From Janthinobacterium sp. SUN073 (GTDB lineage Bacteria; Pseudomonadota; Gammaproteobacteria; Burkholderiales; Burkholderiaceae_D): a DNA stretch of 36,313 nucleotides. Every line of letters begins with the position of its first letter. Position 1 is the stretch's first letter. The notes beneath the pieces were generated by a model, which worked only from the letters and a program-made list of their open reading frames with translations, was not told the DNA's origin and made no database searches. The DNA lies in NCBI RefSeq assembly GCF_030397665.1, contig NZ_JAPUBT010000021.1, positions 1 through 36,313 on the forward strand, given 5' to 3'. The position numbers and the translations under genes are program-made. This document shows positions 6,725 to 14,152 of this stretch, in pieces.

Positions 6725-8731
6725 ATGGCCGCTATAGAGAACCAAGGGCAGGGCACTGAGCAGCAGGGACCGGAAGAGTCGCGCGTATTTCAACCGTCGG
6801 CAGCATTTGCCGCACAGGCAACGATTTCCGGCATGGACGCTTACCGCGCCATGGTGGCCGATGCCGAACGCGACTACGAAGGCTTCTGGGCCAAGCTGGC
6901 GCGCGAAAACCTGAGCTGGAAAAAGCCGTTTACCCGCACCCTGAACGAAGACAACGCGCCGTTCTACAAGTGGTTCGAAGACGGCCTGCTGAACGTGTCC
7001 TACAACTGTCTGGACCGCAACATCGAAAATGGCCTGGGCGACAAGACGGCCATCATCTTCGAAGCGGATGACGGTACCGTCACCAAGGCAACATATACCG
7101 AGCTGCACGAAAAAGTCTGCAAGTTCGCCAACGGCTTGAAAGCCAAGGGCATCGCCAAGGGCGACCGCGTCATCATTTATATGTCGATGTCCGTCGAAGG
7201 CGTTGCCGCCATGCAAGCCTGCGCGCGCATCGGCGCCACCCACTCCGTCGTGTTCGGCGGCTTCTCGGCGAAGTCCTTGCAGGAACGCATCATCGACGCG
7301 GGCGCCGTCGCCGTCATCACGGGCGACGAGCAATTGCGCGGCGGCAAGAAGCTGCCATTGAAATCCATCGTCGACGAAGCGCTGGCGCTGGGCGGCTGCG
7401 AGTGCGTGAAAAACGTCATCGTCTACAAGCGCACGGGCAGCGACTTGCCGATGGTGGCCGGCCGCGACACGTGGCTGCACGACCTGGTCGAAGGCCAGAG
7501 CGCGCAATGCGAGCCGGAATGGGTCGATGCCGAGCACCCACTGTTTATCTTGTACACCTCGGGTTCGACGGGTACGCCGAAGGGCGTGCAGCATTCGAGC
7601 GGCGGCTACCTGCTGTGGGCCGCGCTGACGATGAAGTGGAGTTTCGACATCAAGCCCGACGACGTGTTCTGGTGCACGGCCGACATCGGCTGGGTGACGG
7701 GCCACAGCTACATCGCGTACGGCCCGATGGCCGTGGGCGCCACGCAAGTGGTGTTCGAAGGCATCCCGACCTACCCGAACGCGGGCCGTTTCTGGGAAAC
7801 CATCAAGAAGCACAACGTCAGCATCTTCTACACGGCGCCGACGGCCATCCGTTCGCTGATCAAGGCGGCCGACGTGGACCCGAAAGTCCATCCAAGCAAC
7901 TACGACCTGAGCAGCCTGCGTTTGCTGGGCACGGTCGGCGAGCCGATCAATCCGGAAGCGTGGATGTGGTACTACAAGCATATCGGCGGCGAGAAATGCC
8001 CGATTGTCGATACCTTCTGGCAAACGGAAACGGGTGGCCACATGATCACCCCGTTGCCAGGCGCCACGCCGATGGTCCCTGGTTCCTGCACCCTGCCATT
8101 GCCGGGCATCATGGCCGCCATCGTCGACGAAGCGGGCCAGGACGTGCCGAACGGCCAGGGCGGTATTTTGGTGGTGAAGCGTCCATGGCCATCGATGATC
8201 CGCACGATCTGGAACAACCCCGAGCGTTTCAAGTCCAGCTACTTCCCGGAAGAACTGGGCGGCAAGATGTACCTGGCAGGCGACGGCGCCATCCGCAACA
8301 AGGAAACGGGCTACTTCACCATCACGGGCCGCATCGATGACGTCTTGAACGTGTCGGGCCACCGCATGGGCACGATGGAAATCGAATCGGCCCTGGTAGC
8401 CAACCCGCTGGTGGCCGAAGCGGCCGTGGTGGGCCGTCCTGACGACACGACAGGCGAATCGATCTGCGCCTTCGTGGTGCTGAAGCAGGCGCGTCCGACG
8501 GGCGAGGAAGCGAAACGACTGGCGCTGGAGCTGCGCAACTGGGTCGGCAAGGAAATCGGCCCGATCGCGAAACCGAAGGAAATCCGTTTCGGCGACAACT
8601 TGCCAAAAACCCGCTCCGGCAAAATCATGCGCCGCCTGCTGCGCGTGCTGGCCAAGGGCGAGACGATCACGCAAGACGTTTCGACCCTGGAAAACCCGGC
8701 CATCCTGGATCAGTTGAAAGAAACGTCCTGA
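6725..8731 (+). CDS. acs: Acetyl-CoA synthetase, AMP-forming
   Basis: This 668-residue cytoplasmic enzyme activates acetate to acetyl-CoA through acetyl-AMP. The AMP-binding loop YTSGSTGTPKG is at residues 277-287, the hinge and A8 region TGRIDDVLNVSGHR is present, and the C-terminal PKTRSGKIMRR places the lysine that is acetylated in other bacteria at 633. Length is typical of Acs. The ATG has a GGAG ribosome site. With isocitrate lyase in the same window the host is equipped to grow on acetate, although the genes are not in one operon. Downstream lies a 15-base-arm palindrome rather than a classic terminator. Confidence 0.97.
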   Translation: MAAIENQGQGTEQQGPEESRVFQPSAAFAAQATISGMDAYRAMVADAERDYEGFWAKLARENLSWKKPFTRTLNEDNAPFYKWFEDGLLNVSYNCLDRNIENGLGDKTAIIFEADDGTVTKATYTELHEKVCKFANGLKAKGIAKGDRVIIYMSMSVEGVAAMQACARIGATHSVVFGGFSAKSLQERIIDAGAVAVITGDEQLRGGKKLPLKSIVDEALALGGCECVKNVIVYKRTGSDLPMVAGRDTWLHDLVEGQSAQCEPEWVDAEHPLFILYTSGSTGTPKGVQHSSGGYLLWAALTMKWSFDIKPDDVFWCTADIGWVTGHSYIAYGPMAVGATQVVFEGIPTYPNAGRFWETIKKHNVSIFYTAPTAIRSLIKAADVDPKVHPSNYDLSSLRLLGTVGEPINPEAWMWYYKHIGGEKCPIVDTFWQTETGGHMITPLPGATPMVPGSCTLPLPGIMAAIVDEAGQDVPNGQGGILVVKRPWPSMIRTIWNNPERFKSSYFPEELGGKMYLAGDGAIRNKETGYFTITGRIDDVLNVSGHRMGTMEIESALVANPLVAEAAVVGRPDDTTGESICAFVVLKQARPTGEEAKRLALELRNWVGKEIGPIAKPKEIRFGDNLPKTRSGKIMRRLLRVLAKGETITQDVSTLENPAILDQLKETS

Positions 8732-8764
8732 TGTTGCTTGGGTAGCCGAAACCCAGAGCAATAT

Positions 8765-8795
8765 CTGGGGTCGGACCCTCAGGGTCCGACCCCAG
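8765..8795. repeat. Perfect intergenic palindrome after acs
   Basis: Fifteen-base perfect arms, CTGGGGTCGGACCCT at 8765-8779 and its complement at 8781-8795, surround one base. No T tract follows, so it is not a standard terminator. GGGGTC-type palindromes are familiar as dispersed REP-like sequences in related genomes, but that link is from memory. It may still block exonucleases or stop readthrough from acs. Confidence 0.7.
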
Positions 8796-8845
8796 TCCTT
8801 ACCGGGTTACTGTATGGCGCTACTTTTACCCCAGGGTAAATAACT

Positions 8846-8874
8846 TTGGCAGTCCGTAGAATCTTTGCTATAAT
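8846..8874 (+). promoter_or_regulatory. Strong sigma-70 promoter of tRNA-Ser
   Basis: TTGGCA (8846-8851), a 17-base spacer and a consensus TATAAT (8869-8874) lie about 70 bases upstream of the tRNA-Ser 5' end. Such a near-consensus promoter is expected for a stable RNA gene. Confidence 0.88.
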
Positions 8875-8941
8875 CTGCGGCTTCGCGACAAGCGATATGC
8901 AGTACACAATGTGAGCAAGCAAGACGCGCGCATTGCCTTCA

Positions 8942-9032
8942 GGAGAGATGGCTGAGCGGCTGAAGGCGCACGCCTGGAAAGCGTGTATAGGGTAATACTC
9001 TATCGGGGGTTCGAATCCCCCTCTCTCCGCCA
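8942..9032 (+). tRNA. tRNA-Ser (anticodon GGA)
   Basis: A 91-base class II tRNA. The acceptor arm GGAGAGA pairs with TCTCTCC and the anticodon stem CACGC/GCGTG holds loop CTGGAAA with anticodon GGA. A long variable arm follows, the T-arm contains GGTTCGAATCC, and the CCA end is encoded. It marks the left edge of the accessory hotspot. Confidence 0.97.
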
Positions 9033-9044
9033 CAGACGAAAAAG

Positions 9045-9074
9045 AAAAAGCTACCCTCGGGTAGCTTTTTTTTT
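9045..9074 (+). terminator. Rho-independent terminator of tRNA-Ser
   Basis: The stem AAAAAGCTACCC/GGGTAGCTTTTT has a two-base loop and a run of nine T. An outer pairing of CAGACGAAAAA with TTTTTCGTCTG extends the structure to about 9033-9080. Confidence 0.92.
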
Positions 9075-9093
9075 CGTCTGTACGCGGAGAGAA

Positions 9094-9283
9094 GCACGCC
9101 CCCTGCGGGGCGTGCGCGGGGGATTCGAAGGGTCGGGCCTACCGGCCCGGCCCTCTCCGAATCTACTGGCTGCTGCCGCTGCGCGGCAGCTCCGCGCGCC
9201 GCAAGCGCGCGTTCGTGGTCCTAATTAGGTTTCGACTGAGCAAGCTTCTACTGCGCCCAATACGAATGGCGGACCTGCGTCCA
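9094..9283. repeat. Degenerate copy C of the hairpin-rich repeat element
   Basis: This non-coding stretch holds three perfect or near-perfect hairpins. They are GCACGCCCC/GGGGCGTGC (9094-9115), a GATTCG...CGAATC structure (9122-9161), and GCTGCCGC/GCGGCAGC (9172-9190). A tail at 9214-9241 is repeated almost exactly at 10036-10063, and the end at 9264-9278 reads TACGAATGGCGGACC, as in the right ends of the other copies. It lacks a recognisable left terminal repeat and so looks like a decayed or rearranged member of the family described at 9770-10028. Confidence 0.6.
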
Positions 9284-9310
9284 GCACCAGAGGCGACATC
9301 TTGCGCATGT

Positions 9311-9655
9311 TTATCTGCGAAATGTGCGGATTGTAGAGGCTTCTGCGTTCAGTAAGCTGGACCTAAATTTATAGGCTCCAAAACCGGCGCTGGCCGCGAC
9401 CAGGCCTAGTCCATAGAAGCCGAGTCCCCAGCCGTCTCCGATCTGCATGCCTAAATATTTGTTGAAAACCATAGGGAGAAAGTACACCAAGGCAAAGCCT
9501 ACGATGCCGAAGATAATGAACCCCATTTTTGAAGCCTCCGCCAGTTCCTGACTTGTTGCGCCATAAGTGATATCACCGCGACATCCTTGGCAAACATATG
9601 CTCCGATGTTGAATTCGTAATGACAGAGACCGCAGCTACTTGTTTTATGCCCCAA
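9311..9655 (-). CDS. Small zinc-ribbon protein with two membrane helices, function unknown
   Basis: This 114-residue protein has an N-terminal zinc-ribbon-like knuckle pair, CGLC at residues 8-11 and CQGC at 22-25. Two hydrophobic helices follow at about residues 45-67 and 78-97, and the tail is basic. I do not recognise a named family. The start is TTG at 9653-9655 with GGGG a few bases upstream; no better ATG exists in frame. It stands alone between repeat copies C and A, inside a direct-repeat pair (9214-9241 and 10036-10063), so it may be cargo of the hotspot. Confidence 0.65.
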   Translation of the reverse strand: MGHKTSSCGLCHYEFNIGAYVCQGCRGDITYGATSQELAEASKMGFIIFGIVGFALVYFLPMVFNKYLGMQIGDGWGLGFYGLGLVAASAGFGAYKFRSSLLNAEASTIRTFRR

Positions 9656-9769
9656 TTAATTCCCCAGTGAAAATGTTGATATATGGAAATTATCATAAGT
9701 TGCATATGATTTAATTGTCAAGTGCCATTCGAGAGGACGCGATCAATTAGGTACTCCTATGGGAGGGCC

Positions 9770-10028
9770 GGGTCAGGTCCTCCATTTGGACACGGGATGA
9801 TGCATTGAGCACTGCAGAAGCCAGCTCAGCCAGAGCCATGACCACACGCCTTCAGCGCGCGAAGCTGCCCGCGCCTGCGTAGCGGGCAGCAATTGCTCGA
9901 TTCGAAGAGGGCCTGTAGGGTTTGTCCCTTCGAATCCCCTGATAGGCTATGAACTCATGCCGACGAAGACCTAAAGGCTTCTACGGCACCCAAAGCATCA
10001 ATCTGTGTCCAAATGGCGGACCTGACCC
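9770..10028. repeat. Copy A of a ~260-bp element with 24-bp terminal inverted repeats
   Basis: The left end (9770-9793, beginning GGGTCAGGTCC) is the inverted match of the right end (10005-10028, ending GGACCTGACCC), with one mismatch over 24 bases. Inside are a perfect nine-base hairpin GCTGCCCGC/GCGGGCAGC (9864-9890) and an eight-base hairpin ATTCGAAG/CTTCGAAT (9900-9935). There is no open frame of note, so it resembles a MITE or another non-autonomous element. No target-site duplication is obvious. With the partial copy at 10036-10118 it accounts for most of the gene-free stretch 9656-10212; I see nothing definite in 9656-9769 or 10119-10212. Confidence 0.75.
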
Positions 10029-10035
10029 CGGTACG

Positions 10036-10118
10036 CGTGGTTCTAATTAGGTTTCGACTGAGCTGGCTTCTACGGCGCTCAGCGCATCAGTCTGTGTACG
10101 AATGGCGGACCTGACCCC
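10036..10118. repeat. Partial repeat element, right end only
   Basis: This stretch matches the right end of copy A from about 10065 on, and its terminal 24 bases (10094-10117) end in GGCGGACCTGACCC. Its outer part reads GTGTACGAATGG, whereas copy A reads GTGTCCAAATGG. The first 28 bases repeat 9214-9241 with one mismatch. It is the left boundary of the AT-rich gene island. Confidence 0.7.
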
Positions 10119-10212
10119 GGCTCGACAACATGAGGGAGTTACCATCTGTTAGACTAAGGATTGAGGATGGCACAGAATTGTTTTTCTCTAGCTTAACGTG
10201 TAAATCCCACCA

Positions 10213-11580
10213 TTGCGAATCCATCCCGTGAACTCAAGAAGCATCTCCCGTCAAAAAACTACAGCCTCACCAAGTAAGCTTGAGGAACCACCCACGACGC
10301 GGCTTTCTTGTGCAAAAAGATCATCCGTCGAGCGCAAAGGTATTCATGCATGGCACCCATATTACGCAGGTTACTCAGAAGCATTTGTTGACAGTGCATT
10401 GGATTTTCTCAAGGTAAGGCCCTGTGATTTAGTTCTAGATCCATGGGGGGGGAGTGGAACTACCGGAATCGTTGCGTCTCGTCGCGGCATTCGCTCAGTG
10501 TCCATAGATATCAACCCAGTCATGGCAAATTTTGCAGCTGCTAAATCAAACGAAGTATTGCTGAAAAGTAATATTATTAAGGATTTCTTTAATTCAGCTA
10601 TATGGAATGGAAAATCAGCGACACAACTGTTGGAAGATGAAAACATCTATTCGCCAGAAACTGAGAAAATTTTACATTCACTTTTTAGTTCGATTTCCGT
10701 TTTTGATAAGCCCTGCAAGGGTTCCGAGGTTCCATCGATTTGTACGCAATATGGTTCCGCTGTAGTCTTACAACCAGTTGCGGCTTTCTGTCGCGCTGTT
10801 GCATTTGTTGCTCTGCGAAAAAAAATGAATGGGCTGCGTCTAACAAATCCAACATGGGTTAGAAAAGTTAAAGATCCAATTTGTATCAGTGAAAATGATC
10901 TGCTTGACAGTCTTAAGGAAACAGCAAATGATATGCTGGGTGCTCTAGCTAATTTTTACGAAAAGTCGACTTCGACTTCGCCACTTTGGTCTTTGAACGG
11001 AAATGCGAAGAGTATTGCACTTGAGTCCGCAAGTGTGGATTACGTCATTACCTCACCTCCCTACTTAACGCGCATTGATTACGCAGTATCAACGTTGCCA
11101 GAGTTGCATCTTCTTGGTGGGAGGGATTTTCTTCGTGAGGTTCGCCACAAGACAACGGGCGCGCCCGTGATTACTAGTCACCTTAAACTTCAGTCCCCAG
11201 AATGGGGAGAGATTTGTAATGGTGTTTTAGATTCAATAAGGAAACATCCAACGCAAGCAGCTGCGGGATATTATTGGAAAAATATTACTCAGTATTTTAT
11301 GGATATTGATATTTCTCTAGATGAAATAAGGCGTGTTTTGAAGCCAGGAGGAGCTGCATTGTTAGTTGTGCAGAGCTCTTATTTTAAAGATATTGAAATT
11401 CCATTGGGTGAAATTTTTGTTCAAATGGCAAGTGAAAAAAAACTATCGGCTCGAATAGAATCTAGAAGTATTGTTAAGGGTCATATGGCCCACAAAAATA
11501 CCAAATCGACAATTTATAAAAATAATAAAATATATTTTGAAGACGCAGTTCTCATAGAAAAGCCATACGGTGATTGTTAA
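10213..11580 (+). CDS. DNA methyltransferase with TSPPY motif, probable defence-island modification gene
   Basis: A SAM-dependent DNA methyltransferase of about 455 residues. The SAM-binding motif DPWGGSGTTG is at 76-85, with an acidic SIDINP strand at 97-102. The catalytic TSPPY lies at 280-284 and an LKPGG turn at 376-380. SPPY is usual for N4-cytosine enzymes, though some adenine enzymes carry it. The motif order is I then IV, with about 195 residues between, where target recognition may lie. The start is uncertain: TTG at 10213 or GTG at 10228, neither with a clear ribosome site. Base composition is far more AT-rich than the flanking core genes. It is followed 19 bases later by a DUF262 gene and then a HEPN gene, which suggests one operon. 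Confidence 0.85.
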   Translation: MRIHPVNSRSISRQKTTASPSKLEEPPTTRLSCAKRSSVERKGIHAWHPYYAGYSEAFVDSALDFLKVRPCDLVLDPWGGSGTTGIVASRRGIRSVSIDINPVMANFAAAKSNEVLLKSNIIKDFFNSAIWNGKSATQLLEDENIYSPETEKILHSLFSSISVFDKPCKGSEVPSICTQYGSAVVLQPVAAFCRAVAFVALRKKMNGLRLTNPTWVRKVKDPICISENDLLDSLKETANDMLGALANFYEKSTSTSPLWSLNGNAKSIALESASVDYVITSPPYLTRIDYAVSTLPELHLLGGRDFLREVRHKTTGAPVITSHLKLQSPEWGEICNGVLDSIRKHPTQAAAGYYWKNITQYFMDIDISLDEIRRVLKPGGAALLVVQSSYFKDIEIPLGEIFVQMASEKKLSARIESRSIVKGHMAHKNTKSTIYKNNKIYFEDAVLIEKPYGDC

Positions 11581-11599
11581 TTTTTAATTAGGAGCTGTA

Positions 11600-12688
11600 A
11601 TGAGTATATTGGACGAAATTGACATGTATCGTCAAGAAATTTCTACGGATACATACAGCACTACTTGGCGAGAAATAGTGGGTCAATTCAAAGATGGCGA
11701 TTTGAAAATTGATCCGGAGTATCAACGCCTATTTCGTTGGGATATTGATCAGCAAACTCAATATATTGAATCTATTTTGCTTAATATTCCATCGCCTCCA
11801 TTATTTTTGGCAACAAATCCAAATGGTGCTTTTGAAGTCATTGATGGTTTGCAACGGGTAAGTACATTAATTAAATTTTTTAGTGATGAAATTTTTTCGG
11901 CAGAACAACAGGCGGCAGTTCTAGATAAATCTGAGCCAGATAATGACCTAACTACTGCTCTTGTTCTGGCAGAAGGCCCAATTATAAAAAGCCTTGAAGG
12001 TTTTAGTGCTACTACTCTACCAGAGGCTCTTGTTAGAACAGTACGTTATGCTCGTATCACCGTAATTTTACTTGAAAAAGAATCGTCTTCTCGAGCGCGA
12101 TACGAGGTCTTTAAAAGGCTGAATAAACAAGGATCATTACTTTCTGATCAAGAAATTCGCAATTGTACAGCTAGATTGCTTGGTACTGAATTTCCGACGA
12201 AACTTCGAGAAATTAGTAAAACAAAAATCATTCATGAAGCTCTCCTCTTGTCGACAGAAGAAGAGAAAAAAATGAAAGTTGATGAAATGATATTGAGGCT
12301 TCTGGCATTTAGTAACGATAGCACGCAACCTAAACACAATGTTAGCGAATTTTTAGATGAATTCATGGCATATGCCGCTGAAGGGAAATTTAGAATCGAC
12401 CCTAAAATTGAAGATCGCATAATTAAAACTTTCGAAATGATCTATCAGGCAGTTCCAGATGGGAAAGCGTTTCGATTCCAACGTGGTGGTTTTAGTTCTA
12501 ATCTCTACGATGTTGTCGCTACAGGGGTTTACGCAAACTTGGAAACCTTAACCAGTGTTGAAGTAAAAAAACGTATCGAATTATTACTTGCGGGTGAAGA
12601 AATTAAAGATGTCACTGGTGGTGGATCAAACTCCAGAAAAAAGATGACAGGACGTATTAATCTTGGTCGCACGTGGTTTGCGAATTAA
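11600..12688 (+). CDS. DUF262 (ParB-like fold) protein without an HNH half
   Basis: This 362-residue protein carries the DUF262 signature: IDPEYQRLFRW at residues 37-47, IESILLNIPSPPLFL at 56-70 and VIDGLQRVSTL at 80-90. DUF262 is the GmrS/SspE-type domain related to ParB and sulfiredoxin folds; in characterised defence proteins it binds or hydrolyses nucleotides. Those proteins usually have a DUF1524 HNH nuclease fused or adjacent. I see no H-N-H pattern here and the chain ends soon after the helical region. The ATG has an AGGAG ribosome site at 11589-11593. It lies between the methyltransferase and the HEPN gene, and its stop is one base from the next start. Confidence 0.88.
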   Translation: MSILDEIDMYRQEISTDTYSTTWREIVGQFKDGDLKIDPEYQRLFRWDIDQQTQYIESILLNIPSPPLFLATNPNGAFEVIDGLQRVSTLIKFFSDEIFSAEQQAAVLDKSEPDNDLTTALVLAEGPIIKSLEGFSATTLPEALVRTVRYARITVILLEKESSSRARYEVFKRLNKQGSLLSDQEIRNCTARLLGTEFPTKLREISKTKIIHEALLLSTEEEKKMKVDEMILRLLAFSNDSTQPKHNVSEFLDEFMAYAAEGKFRIDPKIEDRIIKTFEMIYQAVPDGKAFRFQRGGFSSNLYDVVATGVYANLETLTSVEVKKRIELLLAGEEIKDVTGGGSNSRKKMTGRINLGRTWFAN

Positions 12689-12689
12689 T

Positions 12690-13403
12690 ATGTTTTCACC
12701 CATCAAGAGACAAGCGATTGAGCAAATTGATTTTCTGCGGGATGATTGTAAACGGTTATTAGATGAAATGTTTGCGATCTGTCCAGCTGATGCTGATGGT
12801 CACTATTCTAGTGCTTTCAGAATTGTTGCAACCCCTTTTTTGTACGCGGTATGGGAGCGTTGTTTTCGTACGAGTTTTGGCATCATGGCGATGGTGGTCA
12901 GGCAAGAAGCTAGCCATCCAGCAGTGATGAGTTTTGAGCAGGCAACTCTATGGCTCCAAAGAGAATCCTTTGTTACCAGTTTTATTGCCAAGCTTCACAG
13001 TAGAACTTCTAACCTAGATGGTACACCGACCAGAAAAGCCATCAATTCTGGAAGTTACCGGACGCTTGTTGAATTTTTGTCAAATTTAATAGGTTGGCAT
13101 AATCATAAATTGCAAAATATTCCGCTTGACTCGGATTTGGTAATGACTTTTTCAAATGTAAATGTAGCTGTTCTTGATGCAAATGCACAGGCGATTGGTC
13201 TTTCCTTATTGCCCGAGTTTGTTGAATTTCGTAAATGTATAGGCCGGCTTGATGATTTGGTTGGTCGACGAAACGATATTGGCCATGGTACGCTTGCATC
13301 ACCACCTGGTGCTAGGGAGTTCAAGGCGTTATCGGAGTTGGTTTCTGATCTATTGGTCTCGAAATTTTGCGAAGTGGTCCAGACTTGGATTCTATATAAA
13401 TAG
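12690..13403 (+). CDS. HEPN-domain protein with R-x4-H RNase motif (MAE_28990-like)
   Basis: This 237-residue, mostly helical protein contains VGRRNDIGHG at residues 191-200, in which Arg194 and His199 form the R-x4-H catalytic pair of HEPN RNases. The overall layout resembles HEPN families of the MAE_28990/MAE_18760 type, which have been predicted in defence loci; that family assignment is from memory. The ATG at 12690 is one base after the DUF262 stop, so translation is probably coupled; an upstream in-frame start would overlap the DUF262 gene. The likely role is the toxic RNA-cutting effector of the island, held in check or triggered by the DUF262 protein. It could instead be a non-catalytic partner. 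Confidence 0.78.
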   Translation: MFSPIKRQAIEQIDFLRDDCKRLLDEMFAICPADADGHYSSAFRIVATPFLYAVWERCFRTSFGIMAMVVRQEASHPAVMSFEQATLWLQRESFVTSFIAKLHSRTSNLDGTPTRKAINSGSYRTLVEFLSNLIGWHNHKLQNIPLDSDLVMTFSNVNVAVLDANAQAIGLSLLPEFVEFRKCIGRLDDLVGRRNDIGHGTLASPPGAREFKALSELVSDLLVSKFCEVVQTWILYK

Positions 13404-13455
13404 AGTGAGAATTAGTCTAGCTGATAATTTTCGACAAAACATTGTTAAATCCATT

Positions 13456-13702
13456 GGATCAGGTCCTCCATTCGTACACGGGCTGCGGCATTGGGCACGG
13501 TAGAAGCTCGCTAAAACCAAGAACGCACGCTCTCGGCGTGCGAAGCGGCTCGCGCAGCAGGCCGCAGTTGGTCGATTCGAAGAGGGCCAGTAGGTCCGAC
13601 CCTTCGACTTACCCGCTAGGCTATGAACTTATGCTGACAAGGGCCTAATAGATTTCTAGGCCCACAAAGCATCAGTCCGTGTCCGAATGGCAGCCCTAGC
13701 CC
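13456..13702. repeat. Copy B of the terminal-inverted-repeat element
   Basis: The left end at 13456-13479 (GGATCAGGTCC, then CCATTCGTACAC) and the decayed right end at 13679-13702 delimit about 247 bases. The interior aligns along its length with copy A, including ATTCGAAGAGGGCC, GGCTATGAACT and AAAGCATCA. It contains a hairpin CGCACGC/GCGTGCG, but the internal GC-rich hairpin of copy A is changed. It fills the gene-free stretch between the HEPN gene and higA, and its last base is the first base of the higA stop codon as read on the plus strand. Confidence 0.72.
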
Positions 13703-14121
13703 TAGGCCGCTGCTGGCTTCGCTACCGCCGGCTTGCCCCGCGAGCGCGGTTTCGCAGCCCCCGCTTTTTTAGAAGCGCCACCCACCGCATCCCCCTTCCC
13801 AGCCCCAATAACCTCCGCCACCAGCCGCACCCCAAGCGCACCCAGTACGCGGGTCATGGTTTCCATTCGCGGCTGACTATTCGGCCGCAGTGCCTTGTAC
13901 AGACTCTCGCGACCCAAGCCAGCCGCCTTGGCGATTTCGCTCATGCCGCGCGCACGCGCGATATCGCCAATGGCGGCGGCAAATATGGCGGCGTCGTTCG
14001 TTGCCAGTGCTTGCGTGATGTAGGCAGCGGCTGCCTCATCGCTGGTGATGTATTCCGCTGGGTCGAAGTCTTCCAGATCCAGCCCTTCAAGGTCGGACAG
14101 CGTGATGTTGTGCTCAGTCAT
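13702..14121 (-). CDS. higA: HigA-family antitoxin
   Basis: This 139-residue protein belongs to the addiction-module antidote family that pairs with RelE/HigB-like killers. The helix-turn-helix region reads GDIARARGMSEIAKAAGLGRESLYKALRP, about residues 52-80. The C-terminal 30 residues are rich in Ala, Lys and Pro and look like a low-complexity extension. The ATG has an AGGAGG ribosome site in the upstream gap. It lies 31 bases downstream of the toxin gene; toxin-first order is usual for this family. The protein should neutralise the toxin and repress the shared promoter. Confidence 0.9.
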   Translation of the reverse strand: MTEHNITLSDLEGLDLEDFDPAEYITSDEAAAAYITQALATNDAAIFAAAIGDIARARGMSEIAKAAGLGRESLYKALRPNSQPRMETMTRVLGALGVRLVAEVIGAGKGDAVGGASKKAGAAKPRSRGKPAVAKPAAA

Positions 14122-14152
14122 GATGCTCCTCCTGTATTGCTTCGGGTTGCTA

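Noticed and set aside
6494..8761. A 755-codon open frame antisense to acetyl-CoA synthetase
   Set aside because: It is a by-product of the GC-rich codon pattern of acs; composition is His/Arg/Ala-biased and no domain is recognisable.
8765..8795. Palindrome after acs as a rho-independent terminator
   Set aside because: No T tract on either side; reported as a repeat instead.
9499..9705. A 68-codon minus-strand frame overlapping the zinc-ribbon gene
   Set aside because: The other frame carries paired CxxC knuckles and membrane helices; this one has none and no ribosome site.
9770..10118. Tandem similarity as a CRISPR array
   Set aside because: Units are about 250 bases with inverted ends, not short regular repeats with unique spacers; no cas genes are present.
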